A DNA stretch of 39,638 bases from Nitrospirota bacterium (GTDB lineage Bacteria > Nitrospirota > JACRHJ01): the NCBI GenBank assembly GCA_021789495.1, contig JAJYJM010000004.1:1-39638 (forward strand), in the 5' to 3' direction. The notes below the pieces were generated by a model, which saw nothing but the letters and a program-made list of their open reading frames with translations, had not been told where the DNA came from and did no database searches. The position numbers and the translations under genes were made by a program. Positions 9,328 to 16,242 of this stretch are shown here, piece by piece (position 1 is the first letter of the stretch; each line of letters starts with the position of its first letter).

Positions 9328-10044
9328 ATGCCGCATAAAAAGGAAGCCGGTGCGGGTTTTACCGTAACCGGAGAGATAAGAGACGAATTTCTGGAATCCC
9401 TATGGCTTCTGGAAGAGACGGGCAATGGGAAAAAGACCGATAAGCAATCGGTGTTCACCCTTGCAGTGCAGGAGGGCTATATCGAAGATAATGCCGGCGT
9501 GGAGGCGGTTATAAACGACATGGCGGCTAAAGGGGATATACTCCTCGACGACGATTATGTGTCCTTAAGCGAGCGCGGGAGGGATACCGCAAGGAACATA
9601 ATACGAAGGAAACGGCTCGCGGAAACGCTGCTCTCGGAGGTCTTCGCGCTTGGGCCAATGGAGATGAAAAACGCCGCCTGCCGGTTCGAGCATATCCTGA
9701 GTCCGGAGGTTACGGACTCGGTGTGCTCGTTCCTTGGACACCCGCCTTCCTGCCCTCACGGAAAGCCTATCCCCCGCGGGAATTGCTGCAAAAAGCTCGC
9801 GCACCACATCCGCCCGCTCGTTATGCCGATGAAGGACCTGGAGCCTGGAAACCGCGCCCGCATAACGTTCATCTCGCCCAGGGACCACGGCAGGATGGAC
9901 AGGCTCTCCACGCTGGGAATCGTGCCGGGCACGGATATTGTCCTGCACCAGAAGAAACCGGCGTTCGTTATCAGGGCCGGAGAGACGGAGCTTGCCCTCG
10001 ACCTGGACATCGCGGCTGAGATTTACGTAAAAATCATCAGCTGA
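9328..10044 (+). CDS. DtxR/MntR-type metalloregulator fused to a FeoA domain
   Basis: A 238-residue fusion. The N-terminal part (about residues 15-165) follows the DtxR family: a divergent winged helix, then the dimerisation/metal domain with CRFEH (Cys118, Glu121, His122), matching Cys102-Glu105-His106 of DtxR, and the family signature CPHGKPIP. The C-terminal part (about 166-238) is a FeoA-type SH3-like domain (MKDLEPGNRARITFI ... LALDLDIAAEIYVKI). The His that DtxR uses in its ancillary site appears replaced by Lys (IIRRKRLAE), and the residue aligned with DtxR Met10 appears to be Glu. It lies 22 nt after feoB with a good ribosome site, so it probably supplies both the FeoA partner and iron-dependent feedback. 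The DNA-binding helix is atypical, so repression is inferred. Confidence 0.88.
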   Translation: MPHKKEAGAGFTVTGEIRDEFLESLWLLEETGNGKKTDKQSVFTLAVQEGYIEDNAGVEAVINDMAAKGDILLDDDYVSLSERGRDTARNIIRRKRLAETLLSEVFALGPMEMKNAACRFEHILSPEVTDSVCSFLGHPPSCPHGKPIPRGNCCKKLAHHIRPLVMPMKDLEPGNRARITFISPRDHGRMDRLSTLGIVPGTDIVLHQKKPAFVIRAGETELALDLDIAAEIYVKIIS

Positions 10045-10082
10045 ACAAAACCGATTCCAAATCCGAGGTTTACAGAGACGGG

Positions 10083-10484
10083 TTATCCAAGGCCGACTTT
10101 CCGGTTCAGTTTGGAAATATCGGCTTCATGTACAAGAAGCCGCCTCTCAATACCTTTATGCTCCTGCTGGTGTTCTTCTTTCTCTCTGGAAAGTTTCTCG
10201 TCAATGGTCTGAATCCCTTCAGCCAAAATCTCAAATTTATGCTGAGCGTCTTCCATCAAAATTCCTGTATACCTGGCAAATTCTTTCTTGAGATCTTCTT
10301 TTACGCCGGCAACTTCTTCCTTTACGCCGGCAACTTCTTCCTTTACGCCGGCAACTTCTTCCTTTACGCCGGCAACTTCTTCCTTTAATTCTTTTTTTAC
10401 AACGGCAACTTCTTCTTTTACAAAAGATTTTAATCTTTCCTCAAAATTTTCAAGATATTTTATCAGTTCCTTATTCTCGGCCAT
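10083..10484 (-). CDS. Coiled-coil protein with perfect heptad repeats
   Basis: A 133-residue, highly charged protein with no signal peptide or membrane segment. From about residue 34 the heptad VAGVKEE is repeated four times without change, flanked by degenerate copies, which predicts a long parallel coiled coil. The second half (YTGILMEDAQHKFEILAEGI ... IERRLLVHEADISKLN) is also helical and resembles a family of short proteins of unknown function that I have seen in Deltaproteobacteria and Nitrospirota. A strong promoter (10522-10550) and a ribosome site (GGGAGA) precede the ATG. It converges with the FeoB block and looks more AT-rich than its neighbours. Confidence 0.8.
   Translation of the reverse strand: MAENKELIKYLENFEERLKSFVKEEVAVVKKELKEEVAGVKEEVAGVKEEVAGVKEEVAGVKEDLKKEFARYTGILMEDAQHKFEILAEGIQTIDEKLSREKEEHQQEHKGIERRLLVHEADISKLNRKVGLG
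10300..10383. repeat. Four perfect 21-bp tandem repeats
   Basis: The 21-bp unit TTTACGCCGGCAACTTCTTCC starts at 10300, 10321, 10342 and 10363 without a mismatch. Since 21 bp is seven codons, gain or loss of units keeps the frame and changes the coiled-coil length by exact heptads. Confidence 0.95.
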
Positions 10485-10521
10485 CGCAAGATTCTCCCTT
10501 AAAATATAAAACAGTTACTCA

Positions 10522-10550
10522 ACTATAAAACAGGTAATTACAGTTGTCAA
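10522..10550 (-). promoter_or_regulatory. Strong sigma70-type promoter of the coiled-coil gene
   Basis: On the minus strand there is TTGACA (10550-10545), 17 bp and TATAGT (10527-10522). The sequence TATAAAACAG (plus strand) occurs at 10524-10533 and again at 10505-10514. This 19-bp-phased direct repeat over the -10 and start site could be an operator. Confidence 0.75.
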
Positions 10551-10558
10551 TAAGATGT

Positions 10559-11680
10559 TTAACCTATAAACCGTAGCAGCCAGCCTTCGGCTATGTCTAT
10601 TGCGCCGTACGGGCAGATTTCCTGGCAGCAGAAGCACCTGATGCACTGGCGGTAGTTAATCTCGATCCCCGCGCCAGGCCCTTTCATGGCCTTTGCAGGG
10701 CACATGTCGGCGCACATCATGCACAACTTGCATCTACCCTTGTCCACCCTGGGCTTTGTGGTCAGGGCGTCTTTAAGGAACCTCCTGACCGTCTCCGGGA
10801 TCGTCCATTCGAGATGCGTCCCCGGCGGGAGCCTGAAATCCCTGATTCCGGCATACCCGGGCGCATTGAAGTCGCCAAGCAGGTCTATTTCGGGCGTCTC
10901 CGGGAAAAGCCCCTTTTCACGCGCGGCCTTGAGCGTCGGAAGCCTGAAAGGTTCAACCCCCAGGAACCTGCAAAGCATAAAGTCCACGGCAAAGGCGTCT
11001 TCTCCGGCCATTATAAAGCCTGTTTCGCGCGGCCTGCCGCTGCCGGGGCCGTTCCCTTCCATGCTGACGACGGCGTCCACAATCGAAAGCCTCGGCCTTA
11101 TCAAACCGTGCAGTTCGACGAGCATTGCGGCAAAGGCGCCAATATCCACGCCCGCATTCAGATGCCACTGGACTTTCCGCCTGCCGGGGATACATCCGAA
11201 AAGATTCTTCACCGCGAGCGTAAGGAGCATCTGGCCGTGAGTTTTGAGTTTGGGAAGGTTTATTACCGCATCCGCATGAAGGGCTTCACTGGAAATCTCG
11301 AAATGCCTGAACGTGCCCGTGCCCGCTACGTCCTCGGCTTCGGACAGTTCGATTAAATCGGCCCCCTCAGCCTGCGCGACCTCTGCGATACCTGTGACCT
11401 CGGCAATTTTTTTAAACGAGCCTATAGCGCCGGAGTCGCCTATAAACGGGATTCCCCCGGCATCTTTGACCATCCGGACGACCGCGCGCACCACCTCCGG
11501 ATGGGTCGTAACAGCCTTGTCAGGAGCCTTGGCCGCCAGCATGTTGGGTTTTATCAGGACACGCTCGCCGGGACGGACAAACTTCTCCATCCCGCCCAGC
11601 AGGCCTACGGCCTTTCTTATGGCGCTGTCAACAAGATTTCTTTCGTAAGACGGGCACTGAAGAGCGCTTACGGGATTCAA
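10559..11680 (-). CDS. DUF362 protein with C-terminal 2x[4Fe-4S] ferredoxin domain
   Basis: A 373-residue protein. Residues 1-290 form a DUF362 domain (VLIKPNMLAAKAPDKAVTTHPEVVRAVV cut across residues 45-72, and NLPKLKTHGQMLLTLAVKNLFG across 135-160). Its C-terminus has two cysteine clusters, CKLCMMCADMCPAKAM and CIRCFCCQEICPYGAI, each able to bind a [4Fe-4S] cluster. No signal peptide is visible, so it should be cytoplasmic. DUF362 proteins are often described as iron-sulfur proteins of unknown role; electron transfer to an unknown partner is inferred. It starts 4 nt after the end of the upstream gene at 11685, so the two are coexpressed. Confidence 0.9.
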   Translation of the reverse strand: MNPVSALQCPSYERNLVDSAIRKAVGLLGGMEKFVRPGERVLIKPNMLAAKAPDKAVTTHPEVVRAVVRMVKDAGGIPFIGDSGAIGSFKKIAEVTGIAEVAQAEGADLIELSEAEDVAGTGTFRHFEISSEALHADAVINLPKLKTHGQMLLTLAVKNLFGCIPGRRKVQWHLNAGVDIGAFAAMLVELHGLIRPRLSIVDAVVSMEGNGPGSGRPRETGFIMAGEDAFAVDFMLCRFLGVEPFRLPTLKAAREKGLFPETPEIDLLGDFNAPGYAGIRDFRLPPGTHLEWTIPETVRRFLKDALTTKPRVDKGRCKLCMMCADMCPAKAMKGPGAGIEINYRQCIRCFCCQEICPYGAIDIAEGWLLRFIG

Positions 11681-11684
11681 TGGA

Positions 11685-12263
11685 TTACAGCTTCAGGAGA
11701 TACATGCAGGCCTGTCCGTCAATCTTTTCGTCAACTTCTTCCTTCGAGAATTTTATCCTCGACATGCCTTCGTTGGCGTAGACCACCTTGCCGCTTACGG
11801 ACCTGCACGCTATCTGATAGATTGCGACGGACTTGCCGCCTACCCTCGTATGTTCGCCGATGACGGAGCGGATTACCTGGTGCACTATGCAGAACGGATG
11901 GAGTATGGCGCCCTTGTTCTTGTATATATCCTTGTACTTCTCTTCAACTTTTCGGAAATGCTCAGGAAGCTTCCCGTCCGGGCCCTGGAGAGAGCCGAGA
12001 AGTTTAAGGAGAGGGCAATTGTGAAGGACGACAATTTCGCCCTCGATTGTGGATTTGCCTTCAAGCCTGGCAAAAGATGTCCTGCCTGCCGCATGTTCTT
12101 TCAGGAAATCGTCGAGGCTTTTGTAATCCTTGCCGTCGATCTCCACCGCTATCTCCCGGCCCTTTTCCTGTAGGTCGAAAATGATAGCGCTTATAAGCCT
12201 ACTCTTTTCCGGAATAACCTGTTTGGCCCACTCCTTGGTCAGCTTCTTCTCCAGATAAGACAT
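11685..12263 (-). CDS. Conserved-looking protein of unknown function, partner of the DUF362 protein
   Basis: I do not recognise this 192-residue soluble protein. It has a helical N-terminus (MSYLEKKLTKEWAKQVI), a central acidic region, and a His/Cys-containing core: LHNCPLLKLLG near residue 83, HPFCIVHQVIRS near 122, then IACRSVSGKV and GQACMYLLKL at the C-terminus. The spacing of His-x-Cys, Cys and His residues could suit metal, haem or cofactor binding, or an effector domain of the 4-vinyl-reductase kind, but this is a guess. It lies between the rplT terminator and the DUF362 gene and overlaps neither. Confidence 0.75.
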   Translation of the reverse strand: MSYLEKKLTKEWAKQVIPEKSRLISAIIFDLQEKGREIAVEIDGKDYKSLDDFLKEHAAGRTSFARLEGKSTIEGEIVVLHNCPLLKLLGSLQGPDGKLPEHFRKVEEKYKDIYKNKGAILHPFCIVHQVIRSVIGEHTRVGGKSVAIYQIACRSVSGKVVYANEGMSRIKFSKEEVDEKIDGQACMYLLKL

Positions 12264-12300
12264 ATCGCACCTCTCATCCGCCGCTGTTTATCCCCTCGCT

Positions 12301-12354
12301 TTAAAATAAAAATACCTACGCCCATCATCCGACTCCGGCTGGAACGCAGGTATT
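12301..12354 (-). terminator. Terminator of the thrS-infC-rpmI-rplT operon
   Basis: A 10-bp stem (12345-12354 with 12311-12320, one G-U in the minus-strand RNA) encloses a 24-nt loop and is followed by a T-rich run (12311-12301). It lies 24 nt past the rplT stop. Confidence 0.8.
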
Positions 12355-12377
12355 TTGAGTAATCCTGTAAAGTATAT

Positions 12378-12740
12378 TCAGGAGGCTTTAGCGTATTCCT
12401 TCGCGCTCCGGGCGACCTTCGTAAACCCGGCAGGGTCGGACACCGCCATCTCGGCCAATACCTTGCGGTCCAGCTCTATTCCGGCGAGCTTCAGACCGTG
12501 CATCAGTTGGCTGTACGAAATGTCGTTCATCCTTGCCGCCGCGTTTATGCGCGCTATCCAGATACCGCGGAACGTCCTTTTCTTTGCGCGCCTGTCCCTG
12601 TAAGCGTATTTAAGGCCGCGGTCAACCGCCTCCGTGGCCGTCCTGAAAAGGCGGCTCCTGCCGCCGTAATAACCTTTCGCCAGCTTGAGGACCTTGCTTC
12701 TTCGCCTCCTGGCCTTAAATCCCCTTTTTACCCTCGGCAT
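12378..12740 (-). CDS. rplT: 50S ribosomal protein L20
   Basis: The 120-residue early-assembly 23S rRNA-binding protein. It starts with the typical basic tail [20 protein letters not shown], followed by [19 protein letters not shown] and the RNA-binding core [19 protein letters not shown]. Length and sequence are canonical. An AGGAG ribosome site precedes the ATG. It is the last gene of the thrS-infC-rpmI-rplT operon. In other bacteria L20 represses its own operon by binding the mRNA. The intergenic region here carries a palindromic repeat, so I cannot point to a known L20 operator. Confidence 0.98.
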   Translation of the reverse strand: MPRVKRGFKARRRRSKVLKLAKGYYGGRSRLFRTATEAVDRGLKYAYRDRRAKKRTFRGIWIARINAAARMNDISYSQLMHGLKLAGIELDRKVLAEMAVSDPAGFTKVARSAKEYAKAS

Positions 12741-12765
12741 TGCAAATCTCCTAACATTGAAAGTC

Positions 12766-12795
12766 TCTGGATTCCCGCTTTCACGGGAATGACGG
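12766..12795. repeat. GTCATTCCCG-type palindromic repeat between rpmI and rplT
   Basis: On the minus strand the sequence reads CCGTCATTCCCGTGAAAGCG followed by GGAATCCAGAG, a copy of the dispersed ATTCCCG...CGGGAAT element also found at 20338, 36551, 36906 and 36948. It will fold in the mRNA between rpmI and rplT. Confidence 0.85.
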
Positions 12796-12830
12796 TCGAG
12801 GCGGCATTGCCTTGGCCGCCGGCCCGTCGG

Positions 12831-13034
12831 CTATTTAAAAGGAAGAAGCCTCTTCAACATCGTTTCGTTGGTTTTGTCCGCATAGGAGACCTTGGACAGC
12901 TTGCGCATTCTGCCCGCGGATTTGGAAGTCAGGAGATGGCTTCCGAAGGCCATGTCCCTCTTCACCTTGCCCTTGGCGGTAAAATTAAACCTCTTCGCCG
13001 CGCCCCTGTGCGTCTTAAGTTTATAGCCGGCCAT
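12831..13034 (-). CDS. rpmI: 50S ribosomal protein L35
   Basis: A 67-residue basic protein of the large subunit, canonical from MAGYKLKTHRGAAKRF to KRLLPFK. I start it at the ATG at 13034. The frame is open 13 codons further, but those residues are not part of the family and a GAGGGGG ribosome site sits just before 13034. The gene has its own promoter within the infC-rpmI gap. Confidence 0.97.
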   Translation of the reverse strand: MAGYKLKTHRGAAKRFNFTAKGKVKRDMAFGSHLLTSKSAGRMRKLSKVSYADKTNETMLKRLLPFK

Positions 13035-13118
13035 TATACCCCCTCGTCGTCTTTTATGTAATAAGGCCACCACGCCGGATAAGGAAAATTGATCCCGTCC
13101 GGCTTGCTGAGAGTGAGC

Positions 13119-13147
13119 AGGTTACACTATTAATAAGCCTTTGTCAA
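13119..13147 (-). promoter_or_regulatory. Internal promoter for rpmI-rplT
   Basis: On the minus strand there is TTGACA (13147-13142), 17 bp and TAACCT (13124-13119). The TGA within TTGACA is the stop codon of infC. About 85 nt of leader follow before rpmI. Confidence 0.65.
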
Positions 13148-13659
13148 GAAGACTTTGGGGCGACTACCATCGAAAGCGCCCTGCCCTCCTGTTTCGGCAT
13201 CTGCTCTATGTTCGCGGCATCCTGCATATCCGCCACCACCTTGTCCAGAAGAACTCTTCCAAGCTCGGTATGCGCCATTTCCCTGCCCCGGAACACCACC
13301 GTTACCTTCACCTTGTTGCCCTCGCCAAGAAATCTCTTGGCGTTATTGAGCTTGAAGTTATAGTCGTGCACGTCCGTGCCGGGACGCATTTTGACTTCCT
13401 TTAACTGTATTATCTTCTGGTGTTTCTTGCTCTCGTGGGCCTTCTTGGCCTGTTCATACTTATACTTGCCGAAGTCCATAATCTTGCAGACCGGCGGTTC
13501 CGCCTGCGGGGCCACCTCCACCAAATCCAGCCCGCGCTCCTCCGCAGCCCGGATAGCCTCGAATACCGGCAGTATCCCAAGCTGCGCGCCGTCGTCCGCT
13601 ATAACCCTTACCTCCCGCACGCGAATCTCGCGGTTAATCCTCGTCGTAGGTTTTCCTAT
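13144..13659 (-). CDS. infC: Translation initiation factor IF-3, probably starting at ATA
   Basis: IF-3 binds the 30S subunit, blocks premature 50S joining and checks start codons. Both domains are present, for example EVRVIADDGAQLGILPVFEA, the lysine-rich linker YKYEQAKKAHESKKHQK and the C-terminal KVKVTVVFRGREMAHTELG. The first ATG/GTG/TTG in frame (GTG at 13620) would remove the conserved RINREIRV. The frame is open up to an ATA at 13659, which lies 9 nt after AGGGGG in AGGGGGTGAT, a near-perfect Shine-Dalgarno overlapping the thrS stop. An AUU-class start is the known basis of IF-3 autoregulation in E. coli. ATA gives 171 residues; ATT at 13638 is a second choice. Confidence 0.93.
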   Translation of the reverse strand: MGKPTTRINREIRVREVRVIADDGAQLGILPVFEAIRAAEERGLDLVEVAPQAEPPVCKIMDFGKYKYEQAKKAHESKKHQKIIQLKEVKMRPGTDVHDYNFKLNNAKRFLGEGNKVKVTVVFRGREMAHTELGRVLLDKVVADMQDAANIEQMPKQEGRALSMVVAPKSS

Positions 13660-13665
13660 GACCTA

Positions 13666-15480
13666 TCACCCCCTGTCGGTTTTTGTGTTGTTTTCAATTA
13701 AAACTCTCTCCATGAAGTCCGCCTTCGTCATCGGCCCTAAATCTTTTCCGTCCCGGAGCCGCACGGCCACCGTGCCCTTTTCCTGTTCCTTGTCTCCAGC
13801 GACAAGTATATACGGTATTTTCCGGAGGGTCGCCTCGCGGATTTTAAACCCTATTTTCTCGTTTCGGATATCCGCCTCCGCGCGCACCCCGGCGGCCTTA
13901 AGCTCATCCGCGGCCTGCTTTGCGTATGCCTCCTGCCTGTCCGTAATCGTGCAGACTACGGCCTGAACGGGCGAGAGCCACACAGGAAACGCACCGGCGT
14001 AATGCTCAATAAGGACGCCGAAGAATCTCTCAAGAGAACCCATCAGCGCGCGGTGCACCATTATCGGCTGGTGGGCGTTTCCGTCTTCTCCGATATACTC
14101 TACCCCGAAGCGCTCAGGGAGGTTGAAGTCCACCTGGACTGTCGTGCATTGCCAGGAGCGGCCAAGCACGTCTTTTATCTTGATGTCTATCTTGGGGCCG
14201 TAGAAAACTCCTTCGCCTGGGTCAATGGAGTAGTTAAGACCCTTTTTCTCCAATGCACTCTTCAGGGCTTCCGTCGCCCGGTCCCAGTTCTCCTGAGCGC
14301 CGACGGACTTCTCCGGCTGGGTCGAGAGATATATGTCGTAATCGGAAAATCCGAACGTCTTCAGCACGAAAAGCGTGAAATCCAGTACCCTGAATATCTC
14401 GTCCTGGAGCTGGTCCGGCGTGCAGAATATGTGCGCGTCGTCCTGTGTAAAGCCCCTGACGCGCATAAGCCCGTGCAACGTGCCGGAGCGCTCGAAGCGA
14501 TAAACCGTCCCAAGCTCGGCCCAGCGTATAGGAAGCTCCCTGTAGCTGCGCATCTTCGATTTGTATATCGCTATGTGGAACGGGCAGTTCATGGGCTTTA
14601 TCTCGTACTCCTGCCCTTCCACCTCCATCGGAGAATACATGCTCTCGCGGTAGAAATCCCAGTGTCCGCTTTTTTTCCAGAGGTCGAGCTTCGCCATGTG
14701 CGGCGTATATACAAGCTCGTAACCGCTTTTTACGTGTTCAGCTTTCCAGAAATCCTCTATCACCCGACGCACTACCGCGCCTTTCGGGTGCCAGAGTATG
14801 AGGCCGGGGCCGGTTTCCTCTTCATAAGAGAAAAGTTCAAGCTCTTTCCCAAGCTTCCGGTGGTCGCGCCTCTTTATCTCCTCAAGGCGGTCGAGATAGG
14901 CTTTGAGCTGCGATTTGTCCGCCCAGGCAGTGCCGTAAATGCGCTGGAGCATCCGGTTATGCTCGTCCCCGCGCCAGTACGCGCCTGCGGAACTGAGGAG
15001 CCTGAATGCCTTTATATAGCCGGTTGACGGGACGTGCGGGCCGCGGCAGAGGTCTATAAAGCCGTCCTGGTCGTAAAGAGAGACAGGATCGGTTTCCAGC
15101 CCGTTTATGATTTCCACCTTGTAGGGCTCGCCCATCTCCTGAAAAAATTTTATCGCGGCGGATTTGGACATTTCTTTACGCACGAACGGCTTGTTGGCCT
15201 TCACAATCTCGACCATCCGCTTCTCGATTTTTGCGAGGTCATCCGGCGTAAAGCCTCTCTCGTAGTCGAAGTCGTAGTAGAAACCGTCTTCGATTGCGGG
15301 GCCTATCGTTGCCTTCGCGCCCGGGAACAGGTCTTTAACCGCCTGGGCCATGATGTGCGACGCGCTGTGGCGGTAGATTTCTTTGCCTTCGGGAGAATCT
15401 AAGGTTATTTCTTTTTCCGTGCCGTCCGGCAGAATAATCCGCATTCTTGTAGAGTCGCTCTCCGAAATTAAAAAAGGCAT
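13666..15480 (-). CDS. thrS: Threonyl-tRNA synthetase lacking most of the TGS domain
   Basis: Charges tRNA-Thr with threonine. The editing domain has [11 protein letters not shown] and DLCRGPHVP, and the class II catalytic core has [11 protein letters not shown] (zinc Cys), the RYRFERSG-like [21 protein letters not shown] region cut across residues 345-365, and the anticodon-binding domain to the end. The N-terminal TGS domain, normally about 60 residues, is cut to one strand ([15 protein letters not shown]) leading straight into the editing domain, giving about 604 residues instead of about 640. The start could be ATG at 15480 or ATG at 15444; neither has an ideal ribosome site. First gene of the thrS-infC-rpmI-rplT operon. 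Confidence 0.95.
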   Translation of the reverse strand: MPFLISESDSTRMRIILPDGTEKEITLDSPEGKEIYRHSASHIMAQAVKDLFPGAKATIGPAIEDGFYYDFDYERGFTPDDLAKIEKRMVEIVKANKPFVRKEMSKSAAIKFFQEMGEPYKVEIINGLETDPVSLYDQDGFIDLCRGPHVPSTGYIKAFRLLSSAGAYWRGDEHNRMLQRIYGTAWADKSQLKAYLDRLEEIKRRDHRKLGKELELFSYEEETGPGLILWHPKGAVVRRVIEDFWKAEHVKSGYELVYTPHMAKLDLWKKSGHWDFYRESMYSPMEVEGQEYEIKPMNCPFHIAIYKSKMRSYRELPIRWAELGTVYRFERSGTLHGLMRVRGFTQDDAHIFCTPDQLQDEIFRVLDFTLFVLKTFGFSDYDIYLSTQPEKSVGAQENWDRATEALKSALEKKGLNYSIDPGEGVFYGPKIDIKIKDVLGRSWQCTTVQVDFNLPERFGVEYIGEDGNAHQPIMVHRALMGSLERFFGVLIEHYAGAFPVWLSPVQAVVCTITDRQEAYAKQAADELKAAGVRAEADIRNEKIGFKIREATLRKIPYILVAGDKEQEKGTVAVRLRDGKDLGPMTKADFMERVLIENNTKTDRG

Positions 15481-15593
15481 CAATAGAAGGAATATCCTTC
15501 AATGACGCCCCGGCGAAATTACGAGTTTTACAACTGAAAGTGTCCCAAAGTCAATAGAATAAATCCCCCTCCTGCTACTGCAACCATTCTCCA

Positions 15594-15623
15594 ACATTAC
15601 CAGCAAACTATGGACTTTGTCAA
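15594..15623 (-). promoter_or_regulatory. Promoter of the thrS operon
   Basis: On the minus strand there is TTGACA (15623-15618), 18 bp and TAATGT (15599-15594). It starts right after tRNA-Val and leaves about 105 nt of leader, which contains a small perfect hairpin, GAAGG-AATAT-CCTTC (15486-15500), just before thrS. Confidence 0.6.
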
Positions 15624-15641
15624 GCCTTTTCGTGCAGTTAA

Positions 15642-15716
15642 TGGTAGGCGCGGGCGGTTTCGAACCGCCGACCTCTTGCGTGTCAAGCAAGCGCTCTCCC
15701 CCTGAGCTACGCGCCT
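15642..15716 (-). tRNA. tRNA-Val (anticodon GAC)
   Basis: The minus strand gives a full cloverleaf: acceptor AGGCGCG/CGCGCCT, D stem GCTC/GAGC, anticodon stem CTTGC/GCAAG with loop TTGACAC (anticodon GAC, valine), T stem GGCGG/CCGCC with TTCGAAA, and an encoded CCA. Confidence 0.96.
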
Positions 15717-15737
15717 TCAATGTCCGTGCAGGAGCAG

Positions 15738-15766
15738 ATTGTAAATTCAAGCAGACTTTTTGTCAA
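15738..15766 (-). promoter_or_regulatory. Promoter of tRNA-Val
   Basis: On the minus strand there is TTGACA (15766-15761), 17 bp and TACAAT (15743-15738), a near-consensus promoter 21 nt before the tRNA. Confidence 0.85.
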
Positions 15767-15816
15767 GCCATAAAAGGGACGGCGGGACGAAAACATACCC
15801 AAACCGCTTTCATTAT

Positions 15817-15847
15817 AAGAAGGGCCGACACATGGTCGGCCCTTCTT
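15817..15847 (-). terminator. Terminator after the HU gene
   Basis: A perfect 13-bp stem AAGAAGGGCCGAC/GTCGGCCCTTCTT with a 5-nt loop lies 28 nt past the HU stop. Its tail on the minus strand is CTTCTTATAATG, with only a short T run. Confidence 0.85.
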
Positions 15848-15875
15848 AAATCTCGGCAATCCGGATGCGCGCAGC

Positions 15876-16148
15876 CTACTTTATTGCGTCCTTGAGGCCC
15901 TTGCCCGCGCTGAACCTTGGCACCTTGGCGGCGGCGATCTTTATTGTCTCGCCAGTCTTGGGGTTCCTGCCCTTCCTTGCCTTCCTCTTGGTTACGGAGA
16001 AAGTGCCGAATCCGACAAGGGATACCTTCTGGCCTTTCTTGAGCGACGCCTTTACGGAGTCAAGACATGCCGCAAGGGCTTTACCGGCAGCCGCCTTACT
16101 GATGTCGGCTGAGTCTGCCATTTTCTCGATTATTTCCGCTTTCGTCAT
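15876..16148 (-). CDS. HU/IHF-family DNA-binding protein
   Basis: A 90-residue histone-like protein, canonical HU length. It has the dimerisation helices ([20 protein letters not shown]), the glycine turn VSLVGFGTF, and the DNA-bending arm [20 protein letters not shown] with the intercalating proline in RNPKTG. It most resembles HU rather than IHF. It is monocistronic, with a strong promoter at 16214-16242, a strong ribosome site (AAAGGAGG) and the terminator at 15817-15847. Gene symbol left blank because I cannot tell hupA, hupB or other paralogues apart. Confidence 0.95.
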   Translation of the reverse strand: MTKAEIIEKMADSADISKAAAGKALAACLDSVKASLKKGQKVSLVGFGTFSVTKRKARKGRNPKTGETIKIAAAKVPRFSAGKGLKDAIK

Positions 16149-16213
16149 TTAACGTATCCTCCTTTCTTATGGAAATCGGATTACTGGATTTAGTGCCTGA
16201 AAAATGATGAAGA

Positions 16214-16242
16214 AGTATCTCTTACGGATGCCCGATTGTCAA
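16214..16242 (-). promoter_or_regulatory. Promoter of the HU gene
   Basis: On the minus strand there is TTGACA (16242-16237), 17 bp and GATACT (16219-16214). The TGA of TTGACA is also the stop codon of the upstream NtrC-family gene (16239-16241). Confidence 0.75.

Noticed and set aside
10300-10383. CRISPR-like array
   Set aside because: Four 21-bp units without spacers, in frame in a coding sequence. It is a tandem repeat, not a CRISPR array.
14002-15027. Long plus-strand open frame (341 codons) opposite thrS
   Set aside because: It is antisense to a clearly conserved synthetase and has no family features or ribosome site. GC-rich coding regions commonly give such mirrors.
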